A stretch of 41,343 nt of DNA from an uncultured Planctomycetaceae bacterium. GTDB taxonomy: Bacteria; Planctomycetota; Planctomycetia; Pirellulales; Pirellulaceae. The notes beneath the pieces were generated by a model. The model saw only the letters and a program-made list of their open reading frames with translations, was not told the origin of the DNA and did not search any database. Positions 18,371 through 29,563 of the stretch are shown piece by piece. The stretch lies in contig CAIPEB010000664.1 of NCBI GenBank assembly GCA_903863885.1, positions 1 through 41,343 on the forward strand, in the 5' to 3' direction. Position 1 is the stretch's first letter. Every line of letters starts with the position of its first letter. Position numbers and translations under genes: made by a program.

Positions 18371-20860
18371 GTGCTCGTGGATACCAGTCTGAGCATGGGG
18401 ATCCAGGACAACGAGCCGGGAGCATCGCCGTCGCGTCGAATTGACGGACTGATCCAGACGCTCGAGCAAGGGACGCTGCTCAAGCAGTTGCGGCGAGAGC
18501 ACGATGTAGTGGTGTATCGATTCGACCAGCGAGATGCGCCCGTACAGCTTGCGGCCTTCTCGAAGGACGCGCCTGTAACGGCGGACCGATCTCAGAACAA
18601 GAGCCGCCGCCAGGAATTCGAGGAGTCGGTGCGCGGGGCGCGGCGCATGGCCAGCGCGGCGGGCGCGGTGTTCGTTGCGGCGATTCTCGCCTTTGTCGTT
18701 GCCGCGGCCACATCGCGCCGCAGGAGAAGCGGCGAAGAGGGATCGTTCGCAGTACTGATCGGAATCGTGGGAGTGCTGCTCGCTCTGGTCGTGCTCGGCG
18801 TTGCCAACGTTCGATACTACCAGGTCGGCTCGCTGGCGATGGTCGGTCTTGCCGATCCGGTTTTACCGGACGAACCGGCTGCTCAATCCCAGGGCGGGAA
18901 TGATAAACCGAGTACAAAGCCGACCTCGGTGGACTGGGCCGGCGAACTGGCTCCGCGGGGAACGGAGACTCGTCTGGGCGATGCTCTGCGATATCTCGTG
19001 GACAAAGAACGAGGCGGGCCGATCGCAGGGATCGTGGTCTGCACCGACGGGGGCAGCAACGCCGGCGTGGATTGCCGCGAGGCGATCGCCGCAGCGCAGC
19101 AGGCGGGAATCGCGGTCTTCACCGTGGGCCTGGGCGGGGCGAAACGGCCCGCTAACGTGGCCGTTGTGGACCTCGAGGTGCCTCCTCGCGTGTACCCGGG
19201 AGATCGCTTCAGCCTGACCGCATACGTTCAGGCTTACGGTCTCGCCGGACGAGCGGTGAAAGTCGAACTGGTTGCCAAGTCCGAATCGCCGGCAGCGGCG
19301 GCTCAAGAGCAGATCGAGGAGGAACGCCGCGTCAACCTCGGCCCGGACGGCGAGATTCTGCCGCTGAAATTCGAAGTGACTCCGGCACAGACGGGGCGTC
19401 GAACCTACTTGGTCCGCGTCACACCGCCCGCCGAGGATCATGACGCACGAGACGATTCGCGGGCGGCGACGGTCGAGGTCGTCGAGCGAAAAAGCCGGGT
19501 CCTGCTTGTGGCGGGCGGGCCATCCCGTGAATTTCAATTTCTCCGCAACCTCCTTTACCGCGATCGCGACACCACCGTCGATGTGCTGCTGCAAAGCGGC
19601 AAGCAGGGTATTTCGCAGGAGGCTCACCACCTGCTGTTTGAATTTCCCAAGACCGCCGTCGAGTTGTTCGAGTACGACACGATCGTCGGTTTCGATCCGG
19701 ATTGGCTGGCGTTCGATGTCGCCCAGGTGAATCTGCTCGAGCAGTGGGTGGCCGAGAAGGCAGGCGGACTGATTCTGGTTGCGGGGCCTGTGCAGACGCC
19801 AAGATGGGTGGGGCGTGGCCAGGGCGACGAGCGGGTGGACGTGCTTCGCGGTCTTTACCCCGTCGTCTTCTACGGGCGCGGGTCGGCCACGCTCACGGGC
19901 GGTCGGTTTGCTTCGGAAACGGCCTGGCCGCTGGAATTCACCCGCGATGGCCTGAGCGCCGAATTCCTATGGCTCGAGGACGACGCGCTGCTCAGTGAGC
20001 AGGCCTGGGCTTCGTTCAAGGGAGTTTACGGCTATTACGCGGTTAAAGACCCGAAAGCCGGTGCCACGGTTTATGCGCGGTTTTCCGATCCCAATACGGC
20101 CATCGACAATCAATTGCCGATCTACCTGGCCGGGCAGTTTTACGGAGCGGGACGCGTCTTCTTTCAGGCCAGCGGCGAGATGTGGCGAATCCGCGCCGTC
20201 GATGAAGACTACTTCGATCGCTACTACACGAAGCTGGTGCGCTGGGTTTCTCAGGGACGATTGTTGAGAGATTCGAGCCGGGGCGTGCTGCTGGTGGACA
20301 AGGACCGCTGCCTGATCGGCGATCACATCGCCGTGCGGGCGGTCCTGACCGACGCGCAACATCAGCCTTTGACAGCCGACGAAGTTACCGCGACCCTCGT
20401 TCAACCCGATGGACGCCGCACGGCATTTCCGCTGCGGCGCACGGCGGATGCGACGCGCGAGGGGCTGTACCACGGCCAGTTCACGGCCGTGGCCGAAGGA
20501 GATTACCGCATCGAGATCGCGGCGCCCCAGGGAACCAAGGACGAAGTCATGGCCAAGAACGTCCGAGCGCGCATCCCGGCACTCGAGACGGAACATCCGC
20601 AGCGCAACGATGCGCTGCTCAAGGAGATGGCCGAAAAAACGGGGGGTACGTATTTCGTCGGACTGGCATCGGTGCTGCCGGTTGCGGATGCCAAGGTCTC
20701 GCCGCTGGTCACTCGCATGACGCCCCAGGATCAGGTGACCTACCTGCCCGGCACGCGAGATCGCGCTTTCGATCTGCGGCTGATGACGTGGCTGATGTCG
20801 CTGATTTGCGGGACGCTTTTCCTGGAATGGATCGTGCGCCGGGTGACCAGGCTGGCGTGA
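18371..20860 (+). CDS. VWA / glutamine-amidotransferase-like membrane protein (main piece)
   Basis: 829 residues if read from GTG 18371, but it is in frame with the 18080 piece and has no good start of its own; the first VWA strand (SRSLVLVDTSLSMG) begins before this GTG. Metal-site residues are DTSLS at the start and TDGGSN later. Between them lie two extra hydrophobic segments (residues ~96-113 and ~126-146). The middle is Ig-like, then a glutamine-amidotransferase-like region (SRVLLVAGGPSREFQFLRNL; WVAEKAGGLILVAGP), a further beta-rich domain, and a C-terminal helix (MTWLMSLICGTLFLEWIV). This matches the large VWA/GATase partners in planctomycete MoxR operons. If the TAG is a true stop, the product would lack its N-terminal anchor. 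Confidence 0.82.
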   Translation: MLVDTSLSMGIQDNEPGASPSRRIDGLIQTLEQGTLLKQLRREHDVVVYRFDQRDAPVQLAAFSKDAPVTADRSQNKSRRQEFEESVRGARRMASAAGAVFVAAILAFVVAAATSRRRRSGEEGSFAVLIGIVGVLLALVVLGVANVRYYQVGSLAMVGLADPVLPDEPAAQSQGGNDKPSTKPTSVDWAGELAPRGTETRLGDALRYLVDKERGGPIAGIVVCTDGGSNAGVDCREAIAAAQQAGIAVFTVGLGGAKRPANVAVVDLEVPPRVYPGDRFSLTAYVQAYGLAGRAVKVELVAKSESPAAAAQEQIEEERRVNLGPDGEILPLKFEVTPAQTGRRTYLVRVTPPAEDHDARDDSRAATVEVVERKSRVLLVAGGPSREFQFLRNLLYRDRDTTVDVLLQSGKQGISQEAHHLLFEFPKTAVELFEYDTIVGFDPDWLAFDVAQVNLLEQWVAEKAGGLILVAGPVQTPRWVGRGQGDERVDVLRGLYPVVFYGRGSATLTGGRFASETAWPLEFTRDGLSAEFLWLEDDALLSEQAWASFKGVYGYYAVKDPKAGATVYARFSDPNTAIDNQLPIYLAGQFYGAGRVFFQASGEMWRIRAVDEDYFDRYYTKLVRWVSQGRLLRDSSRGVLLVDKDRCLIGDHIAVRAVLTDAQHQPLTADEVTATLVQPDGRRTAFPLRRTADATREGLYHGQFTAVAEGDYRIEIAAPQGTKDEVMAKNVRARIPALETEHPQRNDALLKEMAEKTGGTYFVGLASVLPVADAKVSPLVTRMTPQDQVTYLPGTRDRAFDLRLMTWLMSLICGTLFLEWIVRRVTRLA

Positions 20861-20958
20861 ACTGGAGCCGTGCGGTGAGACGCGGCTGCGGGGGGGAGGC
20901 CAGCGGGCTTGTGAAGGGATCTGATGATGCGAAGTAGAGGCTCGACGGGATAGCAACG

Positions 20959-23430
20959 GTGGTTCAGGACGCAAACCCAGTGAATCGAACGCAAACATCG
21001 CGGCCGGATCAGCCGACGGACGGATTGCCGATGGAAATCCGCAATCTGCTGGCCCGTCTGCGCCGGCGCATTCGCGGCTACATATGGCTGCAGGGATTGT
21101 CGCTGGCGATCGCCTGGCTGGGGCTTGCCTTCTGGTGCGCCCTGGCGATGGACTACCTGCCCGTGCTGGCCGGGGCGGATGAAATGCCTCGCGGAGCGAG
21201 GTTGCTCGTGCTGGTGTGCGTCGCCTCGATGCTGACCTGGATCATGTACCGCTGGATTCTGCGGCGAGTGTTCGTGCCCCTGGCGGATCGCAGCCTGGCG
21301 ATGCTGCTCGAACGGCACCATCCCGAATTCGCGGATAGTCTGATCACTTCCGTCGAACTGGCGGGACGAACCGACGAGCGCAAAGCCGTTGCAGTGCAGG
21401 ACGAAGAAGATCCCGGAATTCCCGCGGGAACCATCAGCGAGGCATTGCTGCACCGCACCGAGCAGCAGGCCCTGCAGTACGTCCCTGAAGTCCACACCTC
21501 GCGGGTCTTCAATTTCCGCCCGCTGATTTTCAGCGTGGTTGCTGCGGCGTTCCTGCTCGTCACGCTGGTCGTTTTCTACATCGGGAATTCGCGCGCGTTC
21601 GGCACCGGCATGCGCCGCCTTTATTTATTGCGCGAGGAATCGTGGCCTCGGCAGGCACATATTGAAGTCGTCGGCGTCGAGGCGGAGCGGTCGGCGCCGC
21701 AGGGCGGAACGGCCGCCTCGGCTCTTCTGCCGTTTCGCAATGGTCGAGTCCGCGTTGCCCGAGGCGCTGCCATCCGTCTGGTGGTCCGCGCCGACGCCAA
21801 CGCGGCGAAGATCCCGGACACCTGCACGATTTCCTACCGAACGGCGGACGGGGACCGGGGCCGTATGAATATGACCCGCGTCGGCGGAGCACGCGACGGT
21901 TATCAGGTTTACCATTACGATGGCAAGCCGTTCCGCGACATCCTCACGAACGTGAGTTTCGACGTCGTCGGATACGATCACCGTCTGCAGGGCAACCGGA
22001 TCGAGGTTGTCGATCGGCCGTCGGTTATCAGTTGCGAACTCGACTGCGTATTTCCCAAGTACATGGCCGCCGAGTGGACGCCGCGAACCGTGCCGCTGAC
22101 CGCCGGCACGCAGTTGCCGCAGGGAACTCAGATCCGGCTGCGGGCCGCCGCGAACAAGGAACTGCTCAAGGTCGCCGTGGCAGGACAGTCCGCCGACGGA
22201 ACGCCATCGGCGCAGCTGATGCCCGATTCCGGCGGAAAGCGTCGGACGTTCAAGATCGATATACCGAGACTCAAGGAAAACCTGAGTCTGGATGTCGTGC
22301 TCACCGACCTCGACGGAATTGCTTCGGAGCGGCCTTATCGAGTCTTCATCACCGCTGTGCCGGACGCCGCGCCGGCGGTGGACACGCGGATGGCCGGAAT
22401 CGGCTCCGCCGTGACGCCGGATGTGGCGATTCCGTTCCGCGGCACGATTCGCGATGACTACGGTGTGCAGCGCAGTTGGATCGAGGTCGCGATGGCCGAT
22501 CGGCCGGCCCAGCAGTTCGAGTTGAAACTCGCGCCGGGCGGAGAAGTGAACAGCAGCATCGATTTCCGCGAACTGAGGACTCGGAATTCGGCCATTGCGC
22601 TGCAGGCCAAGGAAAAGCTGACGCTCGTCGTGAAGGCTCAGGACCGATACGATCTCGGAAAGGCACCGAACGTAGGCGCGGGAGACCATTACTCGCTGGA
22701 TGTGGTCACTCCCAACGAACTGCTGGCCATGCTTGAGGCCCGCGAACTAGGCCTGCGGCAACGGTTCGAGCAGATCATCGAGGAAACGCGAGAGACGCGA
22801 GATATGCTGCTTCGGGTGAAAACCGAAGGGCCCGCGTCCGTGCCGCAGACCAGCGAGCCCGGCGAGGCCGCAAAGGTCGCCAAGCCCGAATCCCCCGCGC
22901 CGCCGGCGGAAGATCCGGCAATCGCGGCGCGGAAACGCGTCTGGGCCGTGCGGCTTCTGAGAGCGCAGCAGGCTCTGCTTCAGAGCCAGAAATCGGCTCA
23001 GGAGACCCTGGGCGCCTCGGCCGCGTTTCGCGACATTCGCGACGAACTGATCAATAACCGGGTCGATACCGAAGATCGCAAGGTGCGACTGCAGCAGCAA
23101 CTTGCCGATCCCCTGGAACGGATCGCCAAAGACCTGTTCCCCGAACTGGACGTGCGACTGCAAAAGATCGAAAAGCGCCTGGACAAGCAGCTGGAGACGC
23201 TGGCTCAGCGCGGCGACGACGATCCAGAGACCGTTGCGCTGGCCGACTCGGCCGTGCAGCAGGCCGACCGCATCCTGCAGGCGATGAACGACGTCCTGCA
23301 GAACATGCTCAACCTCGAGACATATAATGAACTGCTGGACATCGTGCGAACGCTGATCGATGAGCAGAAGAATCTGGTAGAGAACACCAAGAAACAACAG
23401 AAAAAACAGGTGTTGGAGTTGCTGAAGTGA
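20959..23430 (+). CDS. DUF4175-like membrane protein with coiled-coil tail
   Basis: 823 residues from GTG 20959; ATG 21031 (MEIRNLLARLRRRIRGYIW) is an alternative start. Three membrane helices lie in the first ~215 residues: GLSLAIAWLGLAFWCALAM, LLVLVCVASMLTWIMYRWIL and FSVVAAAFLLVTLVVFYIG. A large beta-rich extracytoplasmic region follows. From about residue 590 the chain is charged and coiled-coil-like (LEARELGLRQRFEQIIEETR), with a linker rich in Pro, Ala and Glu. DUF4175-type proteins sit beside MoxR/Bat genes in other bacteria; their role is unknown. The stop overlaps the next start by 4 bases. Confidence 0.8.
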   Translation: MVQDANPVNRTQTSRPDQPTDGLPMEIRNLLARLRRRIRGYIWLQGLSLAIAWLGLAFWCALAMDYLPVLAGADEMPRGARLLVLVCVASMLTWIMYRWILRRVFVPLADRSLAMLLERHHPEFADSLITSVELAGRTDERKAVAVQDEEDPGIPAGTISEALLHRTEQQALQYVPEVHTSRVFNFRPLIFSVVAAAFLLVTLVVFYIGNSRAFGTGMRRLYLLREESWPRQAHIEVVGVEAERSAPQGGTAASALLPFRNGRVRVARGAAIRLVVRADANAAKIPDTCTISYRTADGDRGRMNMTRVGGARDGYQVYHYDGKPFRDILTNVSFDVVGYDHRLQGNRIEVVDRPSVISCELDCVFPKYMAAEWTPRTVPLTAGTQLPQGTQIRLRAAANKELLKVAVAGQSADGTPSAQLMPDSGGKRRTFKIDIPRLKENLSLDVVLTDLDGIASERPYRVFITAVPDAAPAVDTRMAGIGSAVTPDVAIPFRGTIRDDYGVQRSWIEVAMADRPAQQFELKLAPGGEVNSSIDFRELRTRNSAIALQAKEKLTLVVKAQDRYDLGKAPNVGAGDHYSLDVVTPNELLAMLEARELGLRQRFEQIIEETRETRDMLLRVKTEGPASVPQTSEPGEAAKVAKPESPAPPAEDPAIAARKRVWAVRLLRAQQALLQSQKSAQETLGASAAFRDIRDELINNRVDTEDRKVRLQQQLADPLERIAKDLFPELDVRLQKIEKRLDKQLETLAQRGDDDPETVALADSAVQQADRILQAMNDVLQNMLNLETYNELLDIVRTLIDEQKNLVENTKKQQKKQVLELLK

Positions 23431-25337
23431 GCAACCGCCGAAACATGAATACCGATCAACATCGCCGTTGCATCCCGGTGGTGCGAGGATGGCTTCCAGC
23501 GGTCCTGACGCTCCTGGCCGTCTCGTTGAGCGGCCTGGCGCGGGCCGCCGAACCGGCTCGCAGTCCGGCTCAACAACCCGCAGCCGCTGCGGCGCCCAAG
23601 ACTGAGCCCGCGCCCGGTCAGGCTCCCGTGGGGCCGGCCGATGCGCTATCCGTCGAGCAAGCGCGAATTGCGGACAAGTATGCCCGACTCGAGCAGCTGA
23701 TGGTCCGAATGGCCGAAATTGAGGCGTCCGCGAATCCGCAGCGGTCGGCGTTGTTGCGGCGCGCCGTGGAGCAATCTTCGGAGCGGCTGACCCGACAGCA
23801 ACTCAATGCGATCACGCGACTGCTGGCCCCGCCGGCGCAATTGAGCCGAGCAATCGAGCAGCAGGAAAAGAGCATGGCCGATCTTCAGGCACTGCTCGAG
23901 TTGCTGCTGAGCGAGAACCGGTCCGATCGATTGAAGAACGAACAAGCCCGCTTGCGCGAGTACATCAAGGAAGTGGACCGGATTCTCAGACTCCAGAAAA
24001 GCGTCCAGGGCCAGACCGAGAATGCGGGCGATCCGCAGAAGCTGTCAGCGGAGCAGTCCAAGGTGGAGGAGCGGACCTCGAAGCTTGCGCAGCAGATCCG
24101 CGAATCGGAACCGCCCGCCGCAGGGCAGGAGGAAAAACCTGCAGGCGAAAATCCGAAAGACGGAGCCAAACCGTCTGAACAGAAGCCCGGCGAGGGTGGC
24201 CAGAGCAAGCCCGCCGAGGGCGCGCCGGAACCGAAACCTCAGACGCCGCAGGGCAAACCGGGCGATCAGAAATCCGACGGCCAGTCCAAGCCTGACGGCA
24301 ATCCCAAACCCGATGGTCAACCGAAACCTGACGGTCAATCCAAACCGGAAGAAGGGGCACCCAAGGAACCGGGCGACAAGCCGGAAAGCCCCGCGCCGCC
24401 CAAGCCGTCCGAACAGCCGCAATCACCAAATCCCGAACCGGCACCCGGCCAGCCTCCCCAGGGCGGGCAGACGGAGCAGCAGGACGGCGAGCAGCCTCCG
24501 CCATCGGAAGGCGTGGCGCGCCAGCGGTTGGAGCAGGCTCAGCAGCGAATGAAAGAGGCTCGGAAACGGCTTGACGAAGCCAAACGGAAAGAGGCCGTCG
24601 CCGAGCAGGAGGCTGCGCAGCGCGAACTGGAAAAGGCGAAAGCGGAACTTGAGGAAATTCTCCGGCAGATGCGCGAGGAAGAAGTCGAACGCACGCTCGC
24701 GCTGCTCGAGGGCCGCTTTCGTCGCATGCTCGAAATGCAGATGCGCATACTTGAATCGACGCGGTCGCTGAACGACATTCCCGCGGAAAAGCGGGGACGC
24801 GAGGTGGATATCCAGGCGAACAAATTGGGCTTCGACGAGAATAAACTGGTCGGCGAGGCAGAAAAAGCCCTGCTCTTACTGAAGGAAGAGGGGTCTTCGG
24901 TCGCATTCCCCGAGACGGTCGAGCAGATTCGCGACGATATGCGGCAGGCCGCGGATCGCCTCGCGGGTTCAAAAGTCGATCGGATTACGCAAGGCTACGA
25001 GCAGGATGTGGTCGATGCGCTGGGCGAAATGATCCAGGCCCTGCAGAAGGCGCAGCAGGATCTCGAAAAGCAGAAGCAGCAGCAGGAGAAGCAGCAATCC
25101 AGTCAGGGCGAGAGCGTCCCGCTGGTCGATCAACTGGCCGAACTCAAAATGATCCGTGCTCTGCAGGTGCGGGTGAATACCCGAACGCAGCGGTATGCGG
25201 AACTGTTGAAAAATCCGGATGATCCGGTCGGTCAGGCCGAGGACGCGGAACTGAAACAATCGCTGGTAAAGCTCGCTGAAAAGCAGCAGCGGATCTTCCA
25301 GGTGACTCGGGAGATCGTCCTGGGCAAGAACAAATGA
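23427..25337 (+). CDS. Exported coiled-coil protein with Pro/Lys/Gln-rich linker
   Basis: 636 residues from GTG 23427, which overlaps the previous stop (GTGA). A signal peptide (WLPAVLTLLAVSLSGLARA) is followed by helical coiled-coil sequence to ~residue 220. A long disordered linker comes next (repeats of KPDGQP and similar), then a highly charged coiled coil at ~360-460 (RLEQAQQRMKEARKRLDEAK) and a final helical domain. It probably pairs with the coiled-coil tail of the preceding membrane protein; this is inferred from order and coupling. I recognise no enzyme domain. Confidence 0.78.
   Translation: MSNRRNMNTDQHRRCIPVVRGWLPAVLTLLAVSLSGLARAAEPARSPAQQPAAAAAPKTEPAPGQAPVGPADALSVEQARIADKYARLEQLMVRMAEIEASANPQRSALLRRAVEQSSERLTRQQLNAITRLLAPPAQLSRAIEQQEKSMADLQALLELLLSENRSDRLKNEQARLREYIKEVDRILRLQKSVQGQTENAGDPQKLSAEQSKVEERTSKLAQQIRESEPPAAGQEEKPAGENPKDGAKPSEQKPGEGGQSKPAEGAPEPKPQTPQGKPGDQKSDGQSKPDGNPKPDGQPKPDGQSKPEEGAPKEPGDKPESPAPPKPSEQPQSPNPEPAPGQPPQGGQTEQQDGEQPPPSEGVARQRLEQAQQRMKEARKRLDEAKRKEAVAEQEAAQRELEKAKAELEEILRQMREEEVERTLALLEGRFRRMLEMQMRILESTRSLNDIPAEKRGREVDIQANKLGFDENKLVGEAEKALLLLKEEGSSVAFPETVEQIRDDMRQAADRLAGSKVDRITQGYEQDVVDALGEMIQALQKAQQDLEKQKQQQEKQQSSQGESVPLVDQLAELKMIRALQVRVNTRTQRYAELLKNPDDPVGQAEDAELKQSLVKLAEKQQRIFQVTREIVLGKNK
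24270..24341 (+). repeat. Four 18-bp tandem repeats inside the coiled-coil gene
   Basis: Four in-frame 18-base units encode KSDGQS, KPDGNP, KPDGQP and KPDGQS. They form part of the disordered linker. Third-base differences between units argue for an older, selected repeat rather than recent slippage. Confidence 0.8.
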
Positions 25338-26416
25338 ACGATCAATCAAACAGTGGAATGCATCGGTCCGGGTGGTATGAGACTGCGTTTGCAGCCTCTG
25401 TTGTGATAATTCTCACCCTCACGTCGCTGCTGTGTCGCGGCGCGAAGGCCGCGGATGAACTCGCGCAGCCGGCGAGTTGGGCCGTGCTTTCGCCGCAGCA
25501 GATTCGTGCGGCGGTCGAGCAGTGGCTCGGTCCGAAACTCGCGGACGCCGGGGCGAGGCAGCAGTTCGAGGCCTTGTGGCCGAAGGACAATCCGTTGCGA
25601 CCGGGCCTGGAACCGCTGGACCAGATTGCCGCGACGATCGCGACGTTTGACGAGCAGTCTCGACCGCTGGTCGAGTTGTGTCGCGGCGACGTGGTTCCCG
25701 CGCCGCTTCCGCAATTCGGGTTCCTTGCCGACCCGCAGACTCCCGCATTTGTGCGGAATCATCTGCGGTTGCTCTACGCCCGGTGGCTTTCCCAGCACAA
25801 CCTGTTCGACGAAGCCGGCGAAATGATGAAGGAAATGTCGGCGGCCGATGTGTGCGACCCGGCATTGCTGTACTTCTATCAGGCGATTACATACCACCGG
25901 CTCATGCGAAAGGACGAATGCGGCAAGGCCGTCAATAAACTGCTGGAGAATGAATCCGTGCTTCCCCGCCGCTATGTAACGGTGGCGCGGCTGGCTGCGG
26001 CGGACATCGAACCGCTGGCTCCTGATTCGCTCGACGAGATCTCGCGCCTGATGGGAGATATCCAGCGTCGGTTGCAGTTGAGCCGCGCCGGCCGGCAGGT
26101 TCGCCAGCAGGAAGAAGACGTGATCGCGAAACTCGACAAGATGATCAAGGAAGCGGAGCAGAAACAACAGCAGATGCAGGCGGCCGCACAGAGCGGCAAT
26201 CAATCGTCGAGCCCGGCTGAAGATTCCACTCCCGCGGGCGGGCGCGGTCCCGGGGATGTGGACCAGAAACGCGTCGGCGAGACAGCCGGCTGGGGAAACC
26301 TGCCGCCCAAGCAGCGCGAAGAGGCATTGCAGCAGATGAGCAAAGACCTGCCGGCGCACTATCGCGAGTTGATTGAGGAATATTTCCGCAAGCTGGCCCG
26401 CGACGGAAGTCGTTAG
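25334..26416 (+). CDS. Exported helical protein of unknown function
   Basis: 360 residues. It starts with ATG 25334, overlapping the preceding stop by 4 bases (ATGA). An N-terminal hydrophobic segment (FAASVVIILTLTSLLCRGAKA) acts as signal or anchor. The rest is mostly helical, with a TPR-like middle (LYARWLSQHNLFDEAGEMMK; LLYFYQAITYHRLMRKDECG) and a Gln/Glu-rich helix (IAKLDKMIKEAEQKQQQMQ). The C-terminal YRELIEEYFRKLARDG resembles the end of several planctomycete operon partners. I cannot assign a function. It ends in TAG, after which the frame stays open into the next gene. Confidence 0.75.
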   Translation: MNDQSNSGMHRSGWYETAFAASVVIILTLTSLLCRGAKAADELAQPASWAVLSPQQIRAAVEQWLGPKLADAGARQQFEALWPKDNPLRPGLEPLDQIAATIATFDEQSRPLVELCRGDVVPAPLPQFGFLADPQTPAFVRNHLRLLYARWLSQHNLFDEAGEMMKEMSAADVCDPALLYFYQAITYHRLMRKDECGKAVNKLLENESVLPRRYVTVARLAAADIEPLAPDSLDEISRLMGDIQRRLQLSRAGRQVRQQEEDVIAKLDKMIKEAEQKQQQMQAAAQSGNQSSSPAEDSTPAGGRGPGDVDQKRVGETAGWGNLPPKQREEALQQMSKDLPAHYRELIEEYFRKLARDGSR

Positions 26417-26455
26417 CGCGGGCTTTCGGATCGCACGCACGTGGAGAAGTACGCA

Positions 26456-27690
26456 ATGAGCGTTTGGGTATGGATCAGCCTGATCGGTCTTGCGACGGCG
26501 CCCGTCGAGGTCACGGTGACGCCATTGCGGGGCGGTAGCGAATCGGGCACGCTCGTCGAAGTGTCTGACCAGAAGGTCCAAGTCACGACGCGCGATGGCG
26601 TCAGACAGTTCGAGGCCGCGTCGCTTCAATCGATTGAAGCAGCTGCATCCGCGATTGTGCCTTCGATCACGGACAGCGAAATGGCCGTGCAATTGCTGGA
26701 CGGTTCACTGCTTGCTGCAAAGACCTTCAAAGTCGAGAAGGGAAAGGCAGTTGTCGCGCTGAGTGCCGGTGGATCGCTCGAAGTGCCCACATCGCTGGTC
26801 GCTTGGGCGAGATTCGGAAAACAAGATCTTTCCGTCCAGAAGCAGTGGCAGGAGATCGTGAACCGGCAGTCGACGGCGGACCGGCTCGTGGTCCGGAAAG
26901 TCACTCAGGAGGCAGTGCCGGCGGAATCGACCGCGAGCACCATCGGACTCGACGATCTCCAGGGGGTCCTGTCGGACGTCAATGCCGAAACGGTTGAATT
27001 CCAGTTCGATGGTTCTGCGCTCAAGGTTCCGCGGAAGAAGATCGAGGGTGTTGTCTATTTTCACGCAGCCGGCAAGATCCCGCCGACGGCGTGCCGCTTG
27101 TTTGACGTCGCGGGTTCGACTTGGTGTCTCCGCTCGCTGCGGCAGCAGGGCGACTCGCTGGAACTGGTTACCTCTTGCGGGGCCCCGAGCAAGCTGCCGG
27201 CAAATCAATGGACCAAGATCGACTATTCGGCCGGCAACCTCGTATTCCTCAGCGATTTGAAACCGGAGTCCGTGAAGTGGGAACCCTACGTCGCATCGCC
27301 TGCAATCGCTGCCACGCTTTCCGCCTGGTTCCAGCCGAGATTCAACACGAGCGCCCAAGGCGGTCCGCTGATGTTGAACGGGATGTCTTATGAACGCGGA
27401 CTCGCGCTGCACAGTCGAACGACAATCGTTTATCGATTGACCGAGGAATACCAGCATTTTCTAGCCACGGTCGGTATGGATGACCGTTATCGATCCAATG
27501 GCGGCGTCCGGTTTGTCGTACTCGGCGAGAAGGGTCCGCTCTTCGAGAAACTGGTTCACGGCCGCGACGAACCGCTCGATCTCGATGTTGATCTCCGCGG
27601 CGTACGGCGACTGCAGATCCTGGTCGATTTCGGCGACGACCATTCGGATGCTGGGGACTATCTCAATCTGTGCAACGCAAGGCTCACCAA

Positions 27691-27694
<4 letters not shown>
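26456..27694 (+). CDS. Exported NPCBM/NEW2-domain protein
   Basis: 412 residues. ATG 26456 is chosen over GTG 26441 because GGAGAAG lies 6 bases before it and the signal peptide (MSVWVWISLIGLATA) begins there. The N-terminal region is beta-rich (TPLRGGSESGTLVEVSDQKV). The C-terminal ~140 residues are an NPCBM domain, a galactose-binding-like beta sandwich (MSYERGLALHSRTTIVYRL; YQHFLATVGMDDRYRSNGGV; LQILVDFGDDHSDAGDYLN). Such domains bind carbohydrate, so a surface-glycan role is plausible. Its stop overlaps the protease start (ATGA). Confidence 0.88.
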
Positions 27695-29487
<1,793 letters not shown>

Positions 29488-29563
29488 CTGGACGAGAAAG
29501 TGCTGGCAGGTCGATCGTACGTGGGATGATCGTGGTGCAATTTCCGTTGCGGTGGTTTAACTG

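Noticed and set aside
24045-24422. Minus-strand repetitive frame rich in RFGL-type repeats
   Set aside because: It is the reverse reading of the 18-bp repeat linker in the coiled-coil gene.
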